From positions 1,302,001 to 1,366,000 of the forward strand of contig NZ_QUBR01000002.1 in the NCBI RefSeq assembly GCF_003586285.1: a stretch of 64,000 nt of DNA, given 5' to 3'. Within the stretch, counting starts at the first letter, position 1. The number at the start of each line of letters is the position of its first letter. Both the position numbers and the translations under genes were made by a program. Positions 26,215 through 36,215 of the stretch are shown here, piece by piece. The stretch is from Aeromicrobium endophyticum (GTDB lineage Bacteria > Actinomycetota > Actinomycetes > Propionibacteriales > Nocardioidaceae). Under the pieces are notes generated by a model, which was given only the letters and a program-made list of their open reading frames with translations, searched no databases and had not been told where the DNA came from.

Positions 26215-26634
26215 ATGAACGCCTTCTTCTCCGACGGTGCCGCTCGGCTCGACGAGGCGGAGTGCCTCGAGCTGCTCGACACCGCCTCCGTCGGGCGGAT
26301 GGCCTTCGTCATCGAGGGCCGGCAGCACCTGCTTCCCATCAACTACGTCGTCCACGACTCGGTCGTGCACGTACGCACGGCTGACGGGACGTCCTTCTCG
26401 AAGCTCGCCCAGGGCACCGACGTCGTCTTCGAGGTCGACTACCACGACGACGTCTTCCGGTGGGGCTGGTCGGTGACGGTGCACGGCGCCATCCGCCGCG
26501 TCGATGACCCGGCCGTGCTCGCCCACCTCCAGACGATCCGCCGCCCCCAGGCCTGGGCGGCGGGCGAGCGCACCATCGTGCTGGCCGTCGAGCCCGACGA
26601 GATCGCCGGGCGCCGGGTGCGGCTGCGCGACTGA
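26215..26634 (+). CDS. pyridoxamine 5'-phosphate oxidase-like flavin protein
   Basis: A 139-residue split-barrel protein of the PPOX-like family. The signature regions are LLDTASVGRMAFVIEGRQHL, PINYVVHDSVVHVRT and WSVTVHGAIRRVDDP. Members bind FMN or F420 and reduce various substrates; the cofactor is not readable here. The gene is first in a run with a DksA-like gene five bases after its stop. Confidence 0.85.
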   Translation: MNAFFSDGAARLDEAECLELLDTASVGRMAFVIEGRQHLLPINYVVHDSVVHVRTADGTSFSKLAQGTDVVFEVDYHDDVFRWGWSVTVHGAIRRVDDPAVLAHLQTIRRPQAWAAGERTIVLAVEPDEIAGRRVRLRD

Positions 26635-26638
26635 CGCC

Positions 26639-26980
26639 GTGACCGACACCGAGCATGCCCGAGATCGACTGACCGACGAGCGGGAGCGCGCCACGCTCCT
26701 GCTCGCCTCGCTGACCCGTGACTTCGACGGCATCGTCGAGGCGTCGGCCGACTCCAACGCCGACGACGAGCACGACCCCGAGGGCTCGACGATCGCGTTC
26801 GAGCGCTCGCAGGTCAGCACGATGGTCGAGCAGACGCGTGCCCGGCTCGCCGACGTCGACGACGCCCTCGAGCGCGTCGAGCAGGGAACCTACGGCCTGT
26901 GCGAGCGCTGTGGCAGGCCGATCCCCGAGGGACGCCTCGAGGCCCGCCCCGTCGCCCGCACCTGCGTGGCGTGCTCGTGA
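26639..26980 (+). CDS. DksA/TraR-family C4 zinc-finger protein
   Basis: A 113-residue protein. The N-terminal two-thirds is a charged helical hairpin (QVSTMVEQTRARLADVDDAL) and the C-terminus is the zinc finger CERCGRPIPEGRLEARPVA followed by CVAC. This matches short DksA/TraR proteins that act at the RNA polymerase secondary channel. A DxxDxA tip motif is not evident. GTG start, five bases after the PPOX-like gene. Confidence 0.85.
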   Translation: MTDTEHARDRLTDERERATLLLASLTRDFDGIVEASADSNADDEHDPEGSTIAFERSQVSTMVEQTRARLADVDDALERVEQGTYGLCERCGRPIPEGRLEARPVARTCVACS

Positions 26981-27007
26981 CGGGTGGCCGGCACATCCGC
27001 GCGGACG

Positions 27008-27013
27008 TAACGT
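27008..27013 (+). promoter_or_regulatory. -10 box of leaderless small membrane protein mRNA
   Basis: TAACGT ends seven bases before the ATG at 27021; no ribosome site. Confidence 0.5.
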
Positions 27014-27020
27014 GGGTCAC

Positions 27021-27257
27021 ATGTCGAGTCGTCGGTCGCCGGAGTCACGCGCCCGCGAGGCCGTCGCCGTGCTGGCCGTCGGCCTGGGCGTCCTGACCCT
27101 GCTCGCCGTCGCGCTGTACCGACCGGGCTCCCCACGATGGACCCACGTCATGATCGACGGTGCCGCGTGGATGCTGGTCGTCTCGACCGGGGCCATGCTG
27201 GTGGCGTCGGCCGTCGAGAAGCTCGTCGAGGTCGGTCGCCGGCACCTGCCGCACTGA
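27021..27257 (+). CDS. small two-helix membrane protein
   Basis: A 78-residue protein with a basic start (SSRRSPESRAR) and two hydrophobic segments (AVAVLAVGLGVLTLLAVALY and AAWMLVVSTGAMLVASAVE). I do not recognise the family. The start rests on the TAACGT box and on the lack of any better start. It lies between the DksA-like gene and a zinc-ribbon gene in the same direction. Confidence 0.6.
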   Translation: MSSRRSPESRAREAVAVLAVGLGVLTLLAVALYRPGSPRWTHVMIDGAAWMLVVSTGAMLVASAVEKLVEVGRRHLPH

Positions 27258-27311
27258 CGGCGACCACGACGGGCGTGGGAACTCTGGCCGGGGCGCACGA
27301 GTTGGTCAGGT

Positions 27312-27629
27312 ATGAAGTGTCCTACCGACAGCGCCACCCTCGTGATGAGCGAGCGGTCAGGCATCGAGATCGACTACTGCCCCGAGTGCCGCGGTGTCTG
27401 GCTCGACCGCGGCGAGCTCGACAAGATCCTGGAGCGGGCGACCGCCGAGATCCCTCCGGCTCCCGCCCCCGTCCCTCCGCAGCAGTACGCCGAGCCGCGG
27501 TACGACGCGCCTCGGCGCGAGGAGCGCCGGTACGAGGAGCCCCGCCACGACAGCCGCTCGGGCGGCTACGGGCAGCAGCCGTACCGCAAGAAGAAGAAGG
27601 AGCACTGGCTCTCCGAGCTGTTCGACTGA
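27312..27629 (+). CDS. zf-TFIIB-type zinc-ribbon protein
   Basis: A 105-residue protein. The N-terminal 45 residues carry one zinc ribbon with Cys3 (MKCPTDSATL) and YCPECRGVWLDRGELDKIL, the zf-TFIIB signature. A Pro/Arg/Glu/Tyr-rich disordered tail follows and ends in a lysine run (RKKKKEHWLSELFD). The function of the family is unknown; nucleic-acid or protein binding is plausible. Confidence 0.82.
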   Translation: MKCPTDSATLVMSERSGIEIDYCPECRGVWLDRGELDKILERATAEIPPAPAPVPPQQYAEPRYDAPRREERRYEEPRHDSRSGGYGQQPYRKKKKEHWLSELFD

Positions 27630-27651
27630 GCCGGGCGGAGCCTCGCTGGCC

Positions 27652-27677
27652 GGAATACCGCCGGTATGGCACGGGTT
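27652..27677 (+). promoter_or_regulatory. SigR/SigH-type promoter of the epimerase gene
   Basis: GGAAT (27652-27656), 18 bases, GTT (27675-27677) fits the disulfide-stress sigma pattern. The expected start is at about 27685, next to the ATG at 27687, which would make the mRNA leaderless. Confidence 0.55.
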
Positions 27678-27686
27678 GACCACGAC

Positions 27687-28541
27687 ATGAAGATTCTGCT
27701 CACCGGGTCCACCGGTCTCATCGGGTCAGCCGTCACCTCCGCGCTCGTCGCGCAGGGGCACCAGGTGACGGCCGTCGTCCGCAGCCAGCAGTCGTCGCTC
27801 AAGGCCAGCGATCTCGGCGCCACCGGCGTCATCGGCGACCTGTTCGACGCCTCGTGGCTCGCCTCCGAGCTGCGCCACCACGACGGCCTCGTGCACGCCG
27901 CTGCCGGCAGCGACGAGCGCGACCCCGCCCTCAACGACGCCGTCATCACCGCGGCACTCGACGCCTTCGCGGGCACCGACAAGCCGTTCGTCCACACGGG
28001 CGGCATCTGGACCTACGGATCCGGCGACTCGTTCGTCGAGACCGATGCGCCGAACCCGCCGTCCATCACCTCCTGGCGTCCCGCCGGCGAGCAGCGCGTG
28101 CTGGAGTCCGACGTCAAGGCATCGGTCGTGCAGCCGGGCATCGTCTACGGCCGCGGAGCGGGCATCCCGGCCATGCTGGTCGACGGCGTCGAGGACGGCC
28201 GGCTCACGCTCATCGGCAGCGGCGAGCAGCACTGGACGACGGTGCACGTCGACGACCTCGCCGATCTGTACGTCCGCGTGCTGACCCAGGCACCCGGCGG
28301 CAAGGCCTACATCGGCGTCTCGGGCGTCAACCCGACGGTGCGCGAGCTGGGCGAGGCGATCGCCGAGACCGTCGTCCCCGAGTCCGACGAGGCCACCGTG
28401 GCCCGCCTGGGCGGGTTCGGCGAGGCGCTGCTGCTCGACCAGCAGGCCGACGGCCAGCGCGCGAAGTCCGAGCTCGGGTGGAGCCCGACGCGTCCGACGC
28501 TCGTCGAGCTGCTCTCGAAGGGCTACTCCACCGCCGAGTGA
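27687..28541 (+). CDS. NAD-dependent epimerase/dehydratase
   Basis: A 284-residue Rossmann-fold protein of the extended SDR class. MKILLTGSTGLIGSAVTSAL gives the TGxxGxxG cofactor motif at residues 6-13. The usual catalytic Tyr-x-x-x-Lys is not evident (the region reads GGIWTYGSGDSF), so it may be atypical. The upstream ATG at 27666 lies inside the SigR-type promoter spacer, so 27687 is preferred. A long perfect hairpin follows at 28551. The substrate is unknown; a thiol-stress link is inferred only from the promoter. Confidence 0.82.
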   Translation: MKILLTGSTGLIGSAVTSALVAQGHQVTAVVRSQQSSLKASDLGATGVIGDLFDASWLASELRHHDGLVHAAAGSDERDPALNDAVITAALDAFAGTDKPFVHTGGIWTYGSGDSFVETDAPNPPSITSWRPAGEQRVLESDVKASVVQPGIVYGRGAGIPAMLVDGVEDGRLTLIGSGEQHWTTVHVDDLADLYVRVLTQAPGGKAYIGVSGVNPTVRELGEAIAETVVPESDEATVARLGGFGEALLLDQQADGQRAKSELGWSPTRPTLVELLSKGYSTAE

Positions 28542-28550
28542 GTCGGCGAG

Positions 28551-28590
28551 GCGGTGGGTCAGCGACTCTGACAGGTCGCTGACCCACCGC
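28551..28590. terminator. bidirectional terminator, epimerase and kdpE
   Basis: Sixteen-base perfect arms GCGGTGGGTCAGCGAC (28551-28566) and GTCGCTGACCCACCGC (28575-28590), loop of eight. It lies between two convergent genes. No T-tract, so efficiency is not certain. Confidence 0.75.
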
Positions 28591-28629
28591 ACGGCGTCTG
28601 CGGTGCGCCGCCTCGGGCCCCGGGCGAGC

Positions 28630-29310
28630 TCAGCCCGGCGTCACGAGCCGGTAGCCGATGCCCGGGTCGGTGATGAACATCGTGGGCCGGGACGGATCGG
28701 ACTCGAGCTTGCGACGGATCTGCGCGAGGTAGACGCGCAGGTAGTTGGTCTCGCGGTCGTACCCCGGGCCCCACACCTCGTGCAGCAGCTCGGCCTGACG
28801 CACCAGCCGCCCCTGGCGCCGCGCCAGCACCTCGACGATGTGCCACTCCGTGGGCGTCAGCCGCACCTCGTCACCGGCCCGCGTGGCGCGGCGCTCGGTG
28901 ACGTCGAGCCGCACGTCGCCCGCCACGACCACCAGCGACGCCTCTGCCGCCCCGGCCCGCCTGATCGCTGAGCGGACCCGGGCCAGCAGCTCCTCCATGT
29001 CGAAGGGCTTGGTCACGTAGTCGTCAGCCCCCTCGTCGAGTGCCTCGACCTTGTCGTCCGACTCGTGGCGGGCGGACAGCACCACGACCGGCACCTGTGT
29101 GAAGCTCCGCAGCCGCTTGAGCACCGCCACGCCGTCGAGGTCGGGCAGGCCGAGGTCGAGGATCACGGCGTCGGGCATGCGCTCGTCGACGACCTGCAGC
29201 GCCGAGCGGCCGTCGCCGGCGGTCTCGACGTCGTACCCGCGGGCCCGCAGGTTGATCGAGAGGGTGCGCAGGATGGCCGGGTCGTCGTCGACCGCCAGCA
29301 CGAAGGTCAT
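28630..29310 (-). CDS. kdpE: response regulator KdpE
   Basis: A 226-residue OmpR-class regulator. The receiver has DDDPAIL at its start, the phosphoacceptor in AVILDLGLPDLDG and the switch lysine in DDYVTKPFD. The C-terminal winged helix ends with TNYLRVYLAQIRRKLE and GIGYRLV. It activates kdpFABC when potassium is low or salt is high. It overlaps kdpD by four bases (ATGA) and is the last gene of the operon. Confidence 0.95.
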   Translation of the reverse strand: MTFVLAVDDDPAILRTLSINLRARGYDVETAGDGRSALQVVDERMPDAVILDLGLPDLDGVAVLKRLRSFTQVPVVVLSARHESDDKVEALDEGADDYVTKPFDMEELLARVRSAIRRAGAAEASLVVVAGDVRLDVTERRATRAGDEVRLTPTEWHIVEVLARRQGRLVRQAELLHEVWGPGYDRETNYLRVYLAQIRRKLESDPSRPTMFITDPGIGYRLVTPG

Positions 29311-31829
29311 CGCGGCGCTCCCGTCCCCGGCAGGTCGAGGACGAACGTCAGCCCGCCACCGGGCGTGTCCTCGGCCGTCAACGTACCGCCCATCGCCTCG
29401 GTCAACCCCCGGGCCACCGCCAGGCCAAGACCGATGCCCTCGCCCTGGGGGACGTCGCCGAGCCGCTGGAAGGCCTCGAACAACCGCTCCTGCTGCTCGG
29501 CGGGGACGCCGGGGCCCGTGTCGACGACCCGCACGACGACCCGGCCGGCAGATGCCGTCGCGTCGACGCGCACGCGCGTCGGTGCCGGCGCGTAGGCCAG
29601 GGCGTTGCCGACGAGGTTGGCCACGACACGCTCGAGCAGGCCGGCGTCCGCGACGACGAGTGCCGCGGCGTCGTCGACCTCGACGTCGACGCGGTCGGCC
29701 CCGGTCAGCGGCGACAGGGCGACGTGCACGACGGCCTCGACCTCGACCTCGTCGACGTGGGCCGTCACCGCACCCATCTGGATGCGACTCATGTCGAGCA
29801 GGTTGGCCACGAGGGCATCGAGCCGGTCGGCGCCCTCCTCGACCGTCTCGAGCAGCGCCTGCTCGTCCTCGGGCGACCAGCGGATCTCGGTGTTGCGCAG
29901 GCTGCTGACGGCAGCCTTCACGGCCGACAGGGGCGAGCGCAGGTCGTGGGAGACAGCGGCGAGCAGCGCCGTACGGGTGCGATCGGTCTCGGCCAGCACC
30001 CGACGCTCGCTGCGCTCCTGAGCCGCGCGACGCCGCTCGCCCAGCACCGACGCGTGCGCCGCGTACGCCTTGAGCAGCCGCTGGTCGGCGGCCGGGAGCG
30101 CACGGCCGACCAGGGCCAGGCTCGAGTCGGCGTCGATGGGCATCACGACGTCGGCGGCATCGGTGCTCTCGATCGGCCGGCCGTAGGCGTGGAGGACCTC
30201 TCCGTCGCCGGTGACGACGGCCGCCCCGGCCATGCCGAACAGCTCGCAGGCGTTCGAGAGCAGGGTCTGGAAGTCGCCGGCGTGCAGCAGGCTGTGCGAC
30301 AGCACGGTCAGGGCGTCCGCCTCGGCGCTGGCCTTCTCGGCCTGCGCCGTGCGACGCGCTGCCAGCCCGACGACGGACGACACCGCGACACCCACCACGA
30401 CGAACAGCACGACGGCGAAGGCGTTGTCGCCGCTGGCGATCGTGACGGTGCGCAGCGGCGGCGTGAAGAAGAAGTTGAGCGCGAAGCCGCTGATCAGGGA
30501 GCACGCCACCGCCGGCCAGCGTCCCCCCGCGATGGCCGTCCCGACGACCAGGGCCATGAAGAACATCGCCTCGGTCGGCAGGCCGTGGAAGTCGGGCGTC
30601 ACGAGCAGCAGGCCCGACAGCACGAACGGTCCCAGCACCCCGAGCAGGTAGCCGTACAGACGGCGCCGACGGCTCAGCTCGGGCGTGGCCCGCACGTTGG
30701 TCTTGGTACGCCGTGCCTGGTCGTGCGTGACGATGTGGACGTCGATGTCGCCCGACTCGGCGATGACGATCTCGCCGACGCCGGGGTTGGCGAGCGTCGA
30801 CAGGCGACCGCGCCGGCTGGCCCCGATCAGCACCTGCGTGGCGTTCTCGGCCTTCGCGAAGTCGAGGATCGCGGTGGCCGTGTCGTCGCCGACGACGGAG
30901 TGGAAGGTGCCGCCCATGTCCTCGGTCATGACGTGCAGCCGGTGCAGCCGTGCGGGGTCCATCTGCACGAGGCCGTCGCCTCGGGTGACGTAGAGCCCGA
31001 GCCACTCGCCCCCGCCGGTGCGCGAGGCGATGCGGGCGGCCCGCCGCATCAGCACCTCCGACTCCGGGCCGCCGGTGACGGCCACGACGATGCGCTCGCG
31101 CGTCGCCCAGGTGGAGTCGATCTCGTGCTGGTCGCGGTAGCGGTCGAGCCCCTCCTCGACCCGGTCGGCCAGCCAGAGCAGCGCCAGCTCGCGCAGCGCC
31201 GTCAGGTTGCCCTCGCGGAAGAACCGCGACAGCGCGGCGTCGACCTTGTCGGGGGCGTAGACGTTGCCGTGCGCCATCCGCCGGCGCAACGACTGCGGGC
31301 TCATGTCGACCAGCTCGATCGCATCGGCACCGCGCACGATCTTGTCGGGGACGGTCTCGCGCTGACGGATGCCGGTGATCGACTCGACGACGTCGTTGAG
31401 CGACTCCAGGTGCTGGATGTTGACCGTCGTGATGACGCAGATGCCGGCGGCGAGGAGGTCCTCGACGTCCTGCCAGCGCTTCTCGTGGCCGACGCCCGGC
31501 ACGTTGGTGTGCGCCAGCTCGTCGACCAGCACGACCTCGGGCATCCGGGCGAGGACGGCCTGCACGTCGAGCTCCTCCTGGCGCGTGCCGCGGTGGTCGA
31601 CCACGAGCCGCGGCACGACCTCGAGGCCCTCGACCTGGGCCGCGGTGTGGACGCGTCCGTGGGTCTCGACGAAGCCGACGACGACGTCGGTGCCCCGCTC
31701 GGCCCGCCGGCGTCCCTCGTCGAGCATCGCGTACGTCTTGCCGACGCCGGGCGAGGCACCGAGGTAGACGCGCAGCACGCCGCGCTGTCGCCGCCGGTCC
31801 TCGTCGCCCTGCACGTCCTCAGTCTGCAC
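29307..31829 (-). CDS. kdpD: sensor histidine kinase KdpD
   Basis: An 840-residue sensor. The N-terminal KdpD domain has Walker A GASPGVGKT (Lys31), then a universal-stress-like domain, four closely spaced membrane helices (about residues 390-490), a GAF-like region, and the kinase core with AVSHDLRSPLSAVK (phospho-His near residue 608). The N, G1 (VVDTGPGVPAEQ) and G2 (GIGLGLAVA) boxes follow. GTG start, 12 bases after kdpC. It senses potassium and turgor and phosphorylates KdpE. Confidence 0.96.
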   Translation of the reverse strand: MQTEDVQGDEDRRRQRGVLRVYLGASPGVGKTYAMLDEGRRRAERGTDVVVGFVETHGRVHTAAQVEGLEVVPRLVVDHRGTRQEELDVQAVLARMPEVVLVDELAHTNVPGVGHEKRWQDVEDLLAAGICVITTVNIQHLESLNDVVESITGIRQRETVPDKIVRGADAIELVDMSPQSLRRRMAHGNVYAPDKVDAALSRFFREGNLTALRELALLWLADRVEEGLDRYRDQHEIDSTWATRERIVVAVTGGPESEVLMRRAARIASRTGGGEWLGLYVTRGDGLVQMDPARLHRLHVMTEDMGGTFHSVVGDDTATAILDFAKAENATQVLIGASRRGRLSTLANPGVGEIVIAESGDIDVHIVTHDQARRTKTNVRATPELSRRRRLYGYLLGVLGPFVLSGLLLVTPDFHGLPTEAMFFMALVVGTAIAGGRWPAVACSLISGFALNFFFTPPLRTVTIASGDNAFAVVLFVVVGVAVSSVVGLAARRTAQAEKASAEADALTVLSHSLLHAGDFQTLLSNACELFGMAGAAVVTGDGEVLHAYGRPIESTDAADVVMPIDADSSLALVGRALPAADQRLLKAYAAHASVLGERRRAAQERSERRVLAETDRTRTALLAAVSHDLRSPLSAVKAAVSSLRNTEIRWSPEDEQALLETVEEGADRLDALVANLLDMSRIQMGAVTAHVDEVEVEAVVHVALSPLTGADRVDVEVDDAAALVVADAGLLERVVANLVGNALAYAPAPTRVRVDATASAGRVVVRVVDTGPGVPAEQQERLFEAFQRLGDVPQGEGIGLGLAVARGLTEAMGGTLTAEDTPGGGLTFVLDLPGTGAPR

Positions 31830-31841
31830 CCCGGGCCCGTC

Positions 31842-32435
31842 CTACCGGTCCGGGAGCGCCAGGTTGAGCTCGAGCACGTTGACCTTCGGCTCGCCCAGGA
31901 AGCCCAGCTGACGGCCGTCGGTGTGGTCGGCCACGAGCTTCTCGATCGCACCCGTCGTGAGACCGCGGGCCTTCGCGACGCGCGGCACCTGCAGCCGCGC
32001 GTACTCCGGTGAGATGTACGGGTCGAGGCCCGAGCCGGACGCCGTCACAGCATCGGCGGGGATGTCGGCCACGTCGACGCCCTCGATCGCGGCGATCGTC
32101 GCCTGCCGTTTCTTGATGGCCGACAGCAGGTCCGGGTTGGACGGGCCGAGGTTCGACGGCGCCGACGCCAGGCCGTCGTAGTCCCCCGCCGACGGTCGAC
32201 CGTGGAACAGGTCGTCGTCCTTCGTGGCGAAGTTCTGGCCGATCAGCTTCGAGCCGACGTCCTTGCCGTCGACCGACACGATCTGGCCGTTGGCCTTCTC
32301 GTGGAACGCGGTCTGGGAGATGCCCCAGACGGCGGCCGGGTAGACGACGCCGAGCACGACGGTCATGACGACGAGCAGCTTGAGCCCGACGAGGCTCTGG
32401 CGGACGAAGCCGCTCGAGAGGTGGAGACGGTTCAT
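31842..32435 (-). CDS. kdpC: potassium-transporting ATPase subunit KdpC
   Basis: A 197-residue subunit with one N-terminal membrane helix (LVGLKLLVVMTVVLGVVYPA) and an extracytoplasmic domain containing FHGRPSAGDYDG and DPYISPEYARLQVPRVA. KdpC stabilises the KdpAB complex. It begins two bases after the kdpB stop. Confidence 0.96.
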   Translation of the reverse strand: MNRLHLSSGFVRQSLVGLKLLVVMTVVLGVVYPAAVWGISQTAFHEKANGQIVSVDGKDVGSKLIGQNFATKDDDLFHGRPSAGDYDGLASAPSNLGPSNPDLLSAIKKRQATIAAIEGVDVADIPADAVTASGSGLDPYISPEYARLQVPRVAKARGLTTGAIEKLVADHTDGRQLGFLGEPKVNVLELNLALPDR

Positions 32436-32437
32436 GG

Positions 32438-34432
32438 TTATCCGATCCCTGGGATGGTGGAGACGATCAGGTCGATGAGCTTGATGCCGACGAACGGTGC
32501 GACGACTCCGCCGACGCCGTAGACGAGGATGTTGCGCCGCAGGATCGCCGCCGCCGAGGCGGCCCGGTACGCGACCCCCTTGAGCGCCAGCGGGATGAGC
32601 GCCACGATGACGAGGGCGTTGAAGATCACCGCCGAGAGGATCGCCGACTGCGGTGTCGCCAGGTGCATGACGTTGAGCCGGTCGAGCGACGGGTAGGCGA
32701 CCAGGAACATCGCCGGGATGATCGCGAAGTACTTCGCGACGTCGTTGGCGATCGAGAACGTCGTGAGGGCGCCGCGGGTGATGAGCAGCTGCTTGCCGAT
32801 GCCGACGATGTCGATCAGCTTGGTCGGGTCGGAGTCGAGGTCGACCATGTTGCCGGCCTCCTTGGCCGCGGACGTCCCCGAGTTCATCGCGACGCCCACG
32901 TCGGCGGCGGCGAGGGCCGGTGCGTCGTTGGTGCCGTCGCCGGTCATCGCGACGAGGCGTCCGCCCTCCTGCTCCTGGTGGATCAGCCGCATCTTGTCCT
33001 CGGGGGTGGCCTCGGCGAGGAAGTCGTCGACGCCCGCCTCCTTCGCGATCGCCGCGGCGGTCAAGGGGTTGTCTCCCGTGATCATGACGGTGCGGATGCC
33101 CATGCGCCGCAGCTCGGCGAAGCGCTCGACCATGCCTTCCTTGACGACGTCCTTGAGGTGGACGGTGCCCAGCACACGCGTGACTCCGTCGGTCTGCTCG
33201 GCGACGACCAGCGGGGTGCCACCGGAGCCGCTGATCTCGTCGATCGTGGCCCGGACGTCGTCCGGGACTCCACCGCCCCACGCGGCGATCGAGCCGCCGG
33301 CGCCCTTGCGCACGGCCCGCCCGCTCGCCAGGTCGACGCCCGACATGCGGGTCTGCGCCGTGAACTCGACGAACGTGGCGCCGTCGGTGGCGACCTCGGC
33401 GGGCGCGCCCTCGGCCAGGGCCAGCTCGACGATCGAGCGTCCCTCGGGGGTCAGGTCGGCCAGGCTCGAGAGCCGGGCGGCGTCGCGCATCTCGTCCTGC
33501 GTCACGCCGGCGGCGGGCACGAGGCGGGACGCGCGGCGGTTGCCGTACGTGATCGTCCCGGTCTTGTCGAGCAGCAGGGTGCTGACGTCACCGGCGGCCT
33601 CGACCGCACGACCCGACATCGCGAGGACGTTGACGCGCACGAGCCGGTCCATGCCGGCGATGCCGATCGCGCTGAGCAGCGCTCCGATCGTCGTCGGGAT
33701 GAGGCAGACCAGCAGCGCGATCAGCACCAGCGTGTCCTGGGGGGCCCCGGCGTAGTCGGCCATGGGCTTGAGCGTCACGACAGCCAGCACGAACACGATC
33801 GTGAGGCTGACCAGCAGGATCGACAGGGCGATCTCGTTCGGCGTCTTGCGGCGCGACGCGCCCTCGACGAGGGCGATCATCCGGTCGAGGAAGGTCTCAC
33901 CCGGAGCGGACGTGATCTTGACCGTGATCTGGTCCGACAGGACCTTGGTCCCGCCCGTGACCGCCGACCGGTCACCACCGGCCTCGCGGATGACGGGCGC
34001 GGACTCGCCCGTGATCGCGGACTCGTCGACCGACGCGACGCCCTCGACGACGTCGCCGTCGCCCGGCACGACCTCGCCGGCCTGCACGATCACCAGGTCG
34101 CCGACGCGCAGCTCGGTGCCGGCGACGGTCTCCTCCGTGCCGTCGGGCAGCAGCCGGAGCGCCGAGACGTCGGTGCGGGCCGCGCGCAGCGACGCGGCCT
34201 GCGCCTTGCCGCGGCCTTCGGCGACGGCTTCGGCGAGGTTGCCGAAGACGACCGTGAGCCACAGCCACACGGTGATCGTCCACGCGAACGCCGACGGGTC
34301 GGCGATCGCGATGACGGTCGTCATGACCGAGCCGATCCAGACGATGAACATGACCGGGCTGCGCCACAGGTGGCGGGGGTCGAGCTTCCTCAGGGCCGAG
34401 GGCAGCTGGGCGAGCAGGGTGGTGAGCGTCAT
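32438..34432 (-). CDS. kdpB: potassium-transporting P-type ATPase subunit KdpB
   Basis: A 664-residue P-type ATPase that powers potassium uptake through KdpA. The actuator motif TGES is at residues 141-144, the phosphorylated Asp289 is in [13 protein letters not shown], and the hinge is [18 protein letters not shown]. About seven membrane helices are visible. ATG at 34432 overlaps kdpA (ATGA). Confidence 0.97.
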   Translation of the reverse strand: MTLTTLLAQLPSALRKLDPRHLWRSPVMFIVWIGSVMTTVIAIADPSAFAWTITVWLWLTVVFGNLAEAVAEGRGKAQAASLRAARTDVSALRLLPDGTEETVAGTELRVGDLVIVQAGEVVPGDGDVVEGVASVDESAITGESAPVIREAGGDRSAVTGGTKVLSDQITVKITSAPGETFLDRMIALVEGASRRKTPNEIALSILLVSLTIVFVLAVVTLKPMADYAGAPQDTLVLIALLVCLIPTTIGALLSAIGIAGMDRLVRVNVLAMSGRAVEAAGDVSTLLLDKTGTITYGNRRASRLVPAAGVTQDEMRDAARLSSLADLTPEGRSIVELALAEGAPAEVATDGATFVEFTAQTRMSGVDLASGRAVRKGAGGSIAAWGGGVPDDVRATIDEISGSGGTPLVVAEQTDGVTRVLGTVHLKDVVKEGMVERFAELRRMGIRTVMITGDNPLTAAAIAKEAGVDDFLAEATPEDKMRLIHQEQEGGRLVAMTGDGTNDAPALAAADVGVAMNSGTSAAKEAGNMVDLDSDPTKLIDIVGIGKQLLITRGALTTFSIANDVAKYFAIIPAMFLVAYPSLDRLNVMHLATPQSAILSAVIFNALVIVALIPLALKGVAYRAASAAAILRRNILVYGVGGVVAPFVGIKLIDLIVSTIPGIG

Positions 34433-36087
34433 GCGAGTGCCTCCGCGAGGGGTCCGAGAGCAAGCGCCGGGAAGAACGTCAGGCCGGTGATCAGGAGGAT
34501 CACGCCGACGAGCAGGCCGGTGAACAAGGGGGTGTGGGTGGGCAGCGTGCCGGCGGTCGTCGGCACCTTGCCCTGCCTGGCGAGCGAGCCGGCCAGGGCC
34601 AGCACCAGGACGATCGGGACGAACCGGCCCAGCAGCATCGCGAGCGCCAGGGCGATCTGGAAGAAGTGCGACGTCACCGTGATGCCGCCGAACGCGCTGC
34701 CGTTGTTGTTGGCGGCCGACGTGAAGGCGTAGACGACCTCGCTGAAGCCGTGGCCGCCCGGGTTGCCCATGGCGTCCGGGGTGCTGCCCAGCGCGATCGC
34801 CGTTCCGACGCCGACGAGGATGATCGCCGGGACGCTCAGCGTGTAGAGCGCGACGTACGTCATCTCCTTGGTGCCGATCTTCTTGCCGAGGATCTCCGGC
34901 GTCCGGCCGACCATGAGCCCGGCGATGAACACCGTCAGGATCGCCATGATCAAGATCCCGTAGATGCCGGCTCCGACACCGCCCGGCGAGACCTCGCCGA
35001 GCATCATGTTGACCAGGACGGTGCCGCCACCGGCGGGGGTGAAGGAGTCGTGGGCGGCGTTGACCGCGCCCGTGGAGGTGCCGGTCGTGAAGACGCCGAA
35101 CATCGCCGACGCCCAGGTGCCGAGCTGCGTCTCCTTGCCCTCCATCGCACCGCCGGCCAGACGGGCGGCCTGCGAGTGGCCCCCGGCCTCGGCCCACGTG
35201 GCGACGGCCAGCGCCGCGCCGATCATCACCGTCATGGCGCCCAGCACGGCCAGGCCCTGCTTGCGGCGGCCCAGCATCGTCCCGACCGTGCGGGTCAGGC
35301 TGATGGGGATGACGAGGATCAGGAACATCTCCAGGAGGTTGCTGAGCGGGTTGGGGTTCTCGAAGGGGTGTGCCGAGTTGGCGTTGAAGAAGCCGCCGCC
35401 GTTGGTGCCGAGCTCCTTGATGACCTCCTGGCTGGCGACGGGGCCTCCGGGGACGACCTGCGTCCCGCCGGCGACCGCGTTGACCGTGTGGTCGGCGAAG
35501 TTCTGGATCGCACCGAACGACACCAGCAGGATCGCCGCGACGAAGGCGACGGGCAGCAGGATGCGGAACGTCGTGCGCACGAGATCGACCCAGAAGTTGC
35601 CGAGGTCGTCCGACCGGGTGCGCATGAAGCCGCGCAGCAGCGCGACGGCGACGGCCATGCCGACCGCCGCCGACAGGAAGTTCTGCACCGCGAGGCCACC
35701 GGCCTGGGCGGCGAAGCCGAGCGTCGACTCACCGGCGTACGACTGCCAGTTGGTGTTGGTCACGAACGAGACGGCCGTGTTGATGCCCATGTCCCACGGC
35801 ATGCCGGGCAGGTCGCGCCCGAACGGCAGCGCCTGCTGGCCGACCAGGATCGCGTACAGCGCGACGATGCTCACGACGGAGAACCCGAGGACGCTGACGG
35901 TGTAGGACCGGGCGGTCTGCGGGGAGTCGGGGTCGACCCCGACGAGGCGGTAGAGCCGCGACTCGACCCGCGTGTGGGAGGTCGAGGTGAAGGTGCGGGC
36001 CATGTAGTCGCCGAACGGCACGTACACGGCGGCGAGCACCACGACGAGGGTGAGAATGGTGAGCAGGCCGGAGGTTGTGTCTGACAT
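34429..36087 (-). CDS. kdpA: potassium-transporting ATPase subunit KdpA
   Basis: A 552-residue channel-like subunit with about ten membrane helices. Selectivity-filter regions such as [29 protein letters not shown] and [13 protein letters not shown] are visible. It binds potassium with high affinity and passes it to KdpB. It starts six bases after kdpF. Confidence 0.97.
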   Translation of the reverse strand: MSDTTSGLLTILTLVVVLAAVYVPFGDYMARTFTSTSHTRVESRLYRLVGVDPDSPQTARSYTVSVLGFSVVSIVALYAILVGQQALPFGRDLPGMPWDMGINTAVSFVTNTNWQSYAGESTLGFAAQAGGLAVQNFLSAAVGMAVAVALLRGFMRTRSDDLGNFWVDLVRTTFRILLPVAFVAAILLVSFGAIQNFADHTVNAVAGGTQVVPGGPVASQEVIKELGTNGGGFFNANSAHPFENPNPLSNLLEMFLILVIPISLTRTVGTMLGRRKQGLAVLGAMTVMIGAALAVATWAEAGGHSQAARLAGGAMEGKETQLGTWASAMFGVFTTGTSTGAVNAAHDSFTPAGGGTVLVNMMLGEVSPGGVGAGIYGILIMAILTVFIAGLMVGRTPEILGKKIGTKEMTYVALYTLSVPAIILVGVGTAIALGSTPDAMGNPGGHGFSEVVYAFTSAANNNGSAFGGITVTSHFFQIALALAMLLGRFVPIVLVLALAGSLARQGKVPTTAGTLPTHTPLFTGLLVGVILLITGLTFFPALALGPLAEALA

Positions 36088-36093
36088 GGCGGC

Positions 36094-36183
36094 TCAGAAC
36101 TTCTCGGGACGGACGAGGGCCGCGACCAGATAGGTCAACAGCGCCGCCACGATCACGAGCAGGAGGACGGATTCGAAGGTCAT
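36094..36183 (-). CDS. kdpF: small subunit KdpF
   Basis: A 29-residue single-helix peptide (start MTFESVLLLVIVAALLTYLV, end ALVRPEKF) directly before kdpA. The LxYLVxALxRPExF pattern is typical of KdpF, a lipid-like stabiliser of the KdpABC complex. It is the first gene of the operon. No clear ribosome site is seen. Confidence 0.92.
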   Translation of the reverse strand: MTFESVLLLVIVAALLTYLVAALVRPEKF

Positions 36184-36215
36184 GTGACCACACCACACCC
36201 GCCGCGACCGCCGTT

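Noticed and set aside
29724..32012. 762-codon open frame on the plus strand
   Set aside because: Antisense to kdpD, rich in His, Arg, Asp and Gly as expected of a complement frame.
32663..34732. 689-codon open frame on the plus strand
   Set aside because: Antisense to kdpB, with skewed composition and no recognisable domain.
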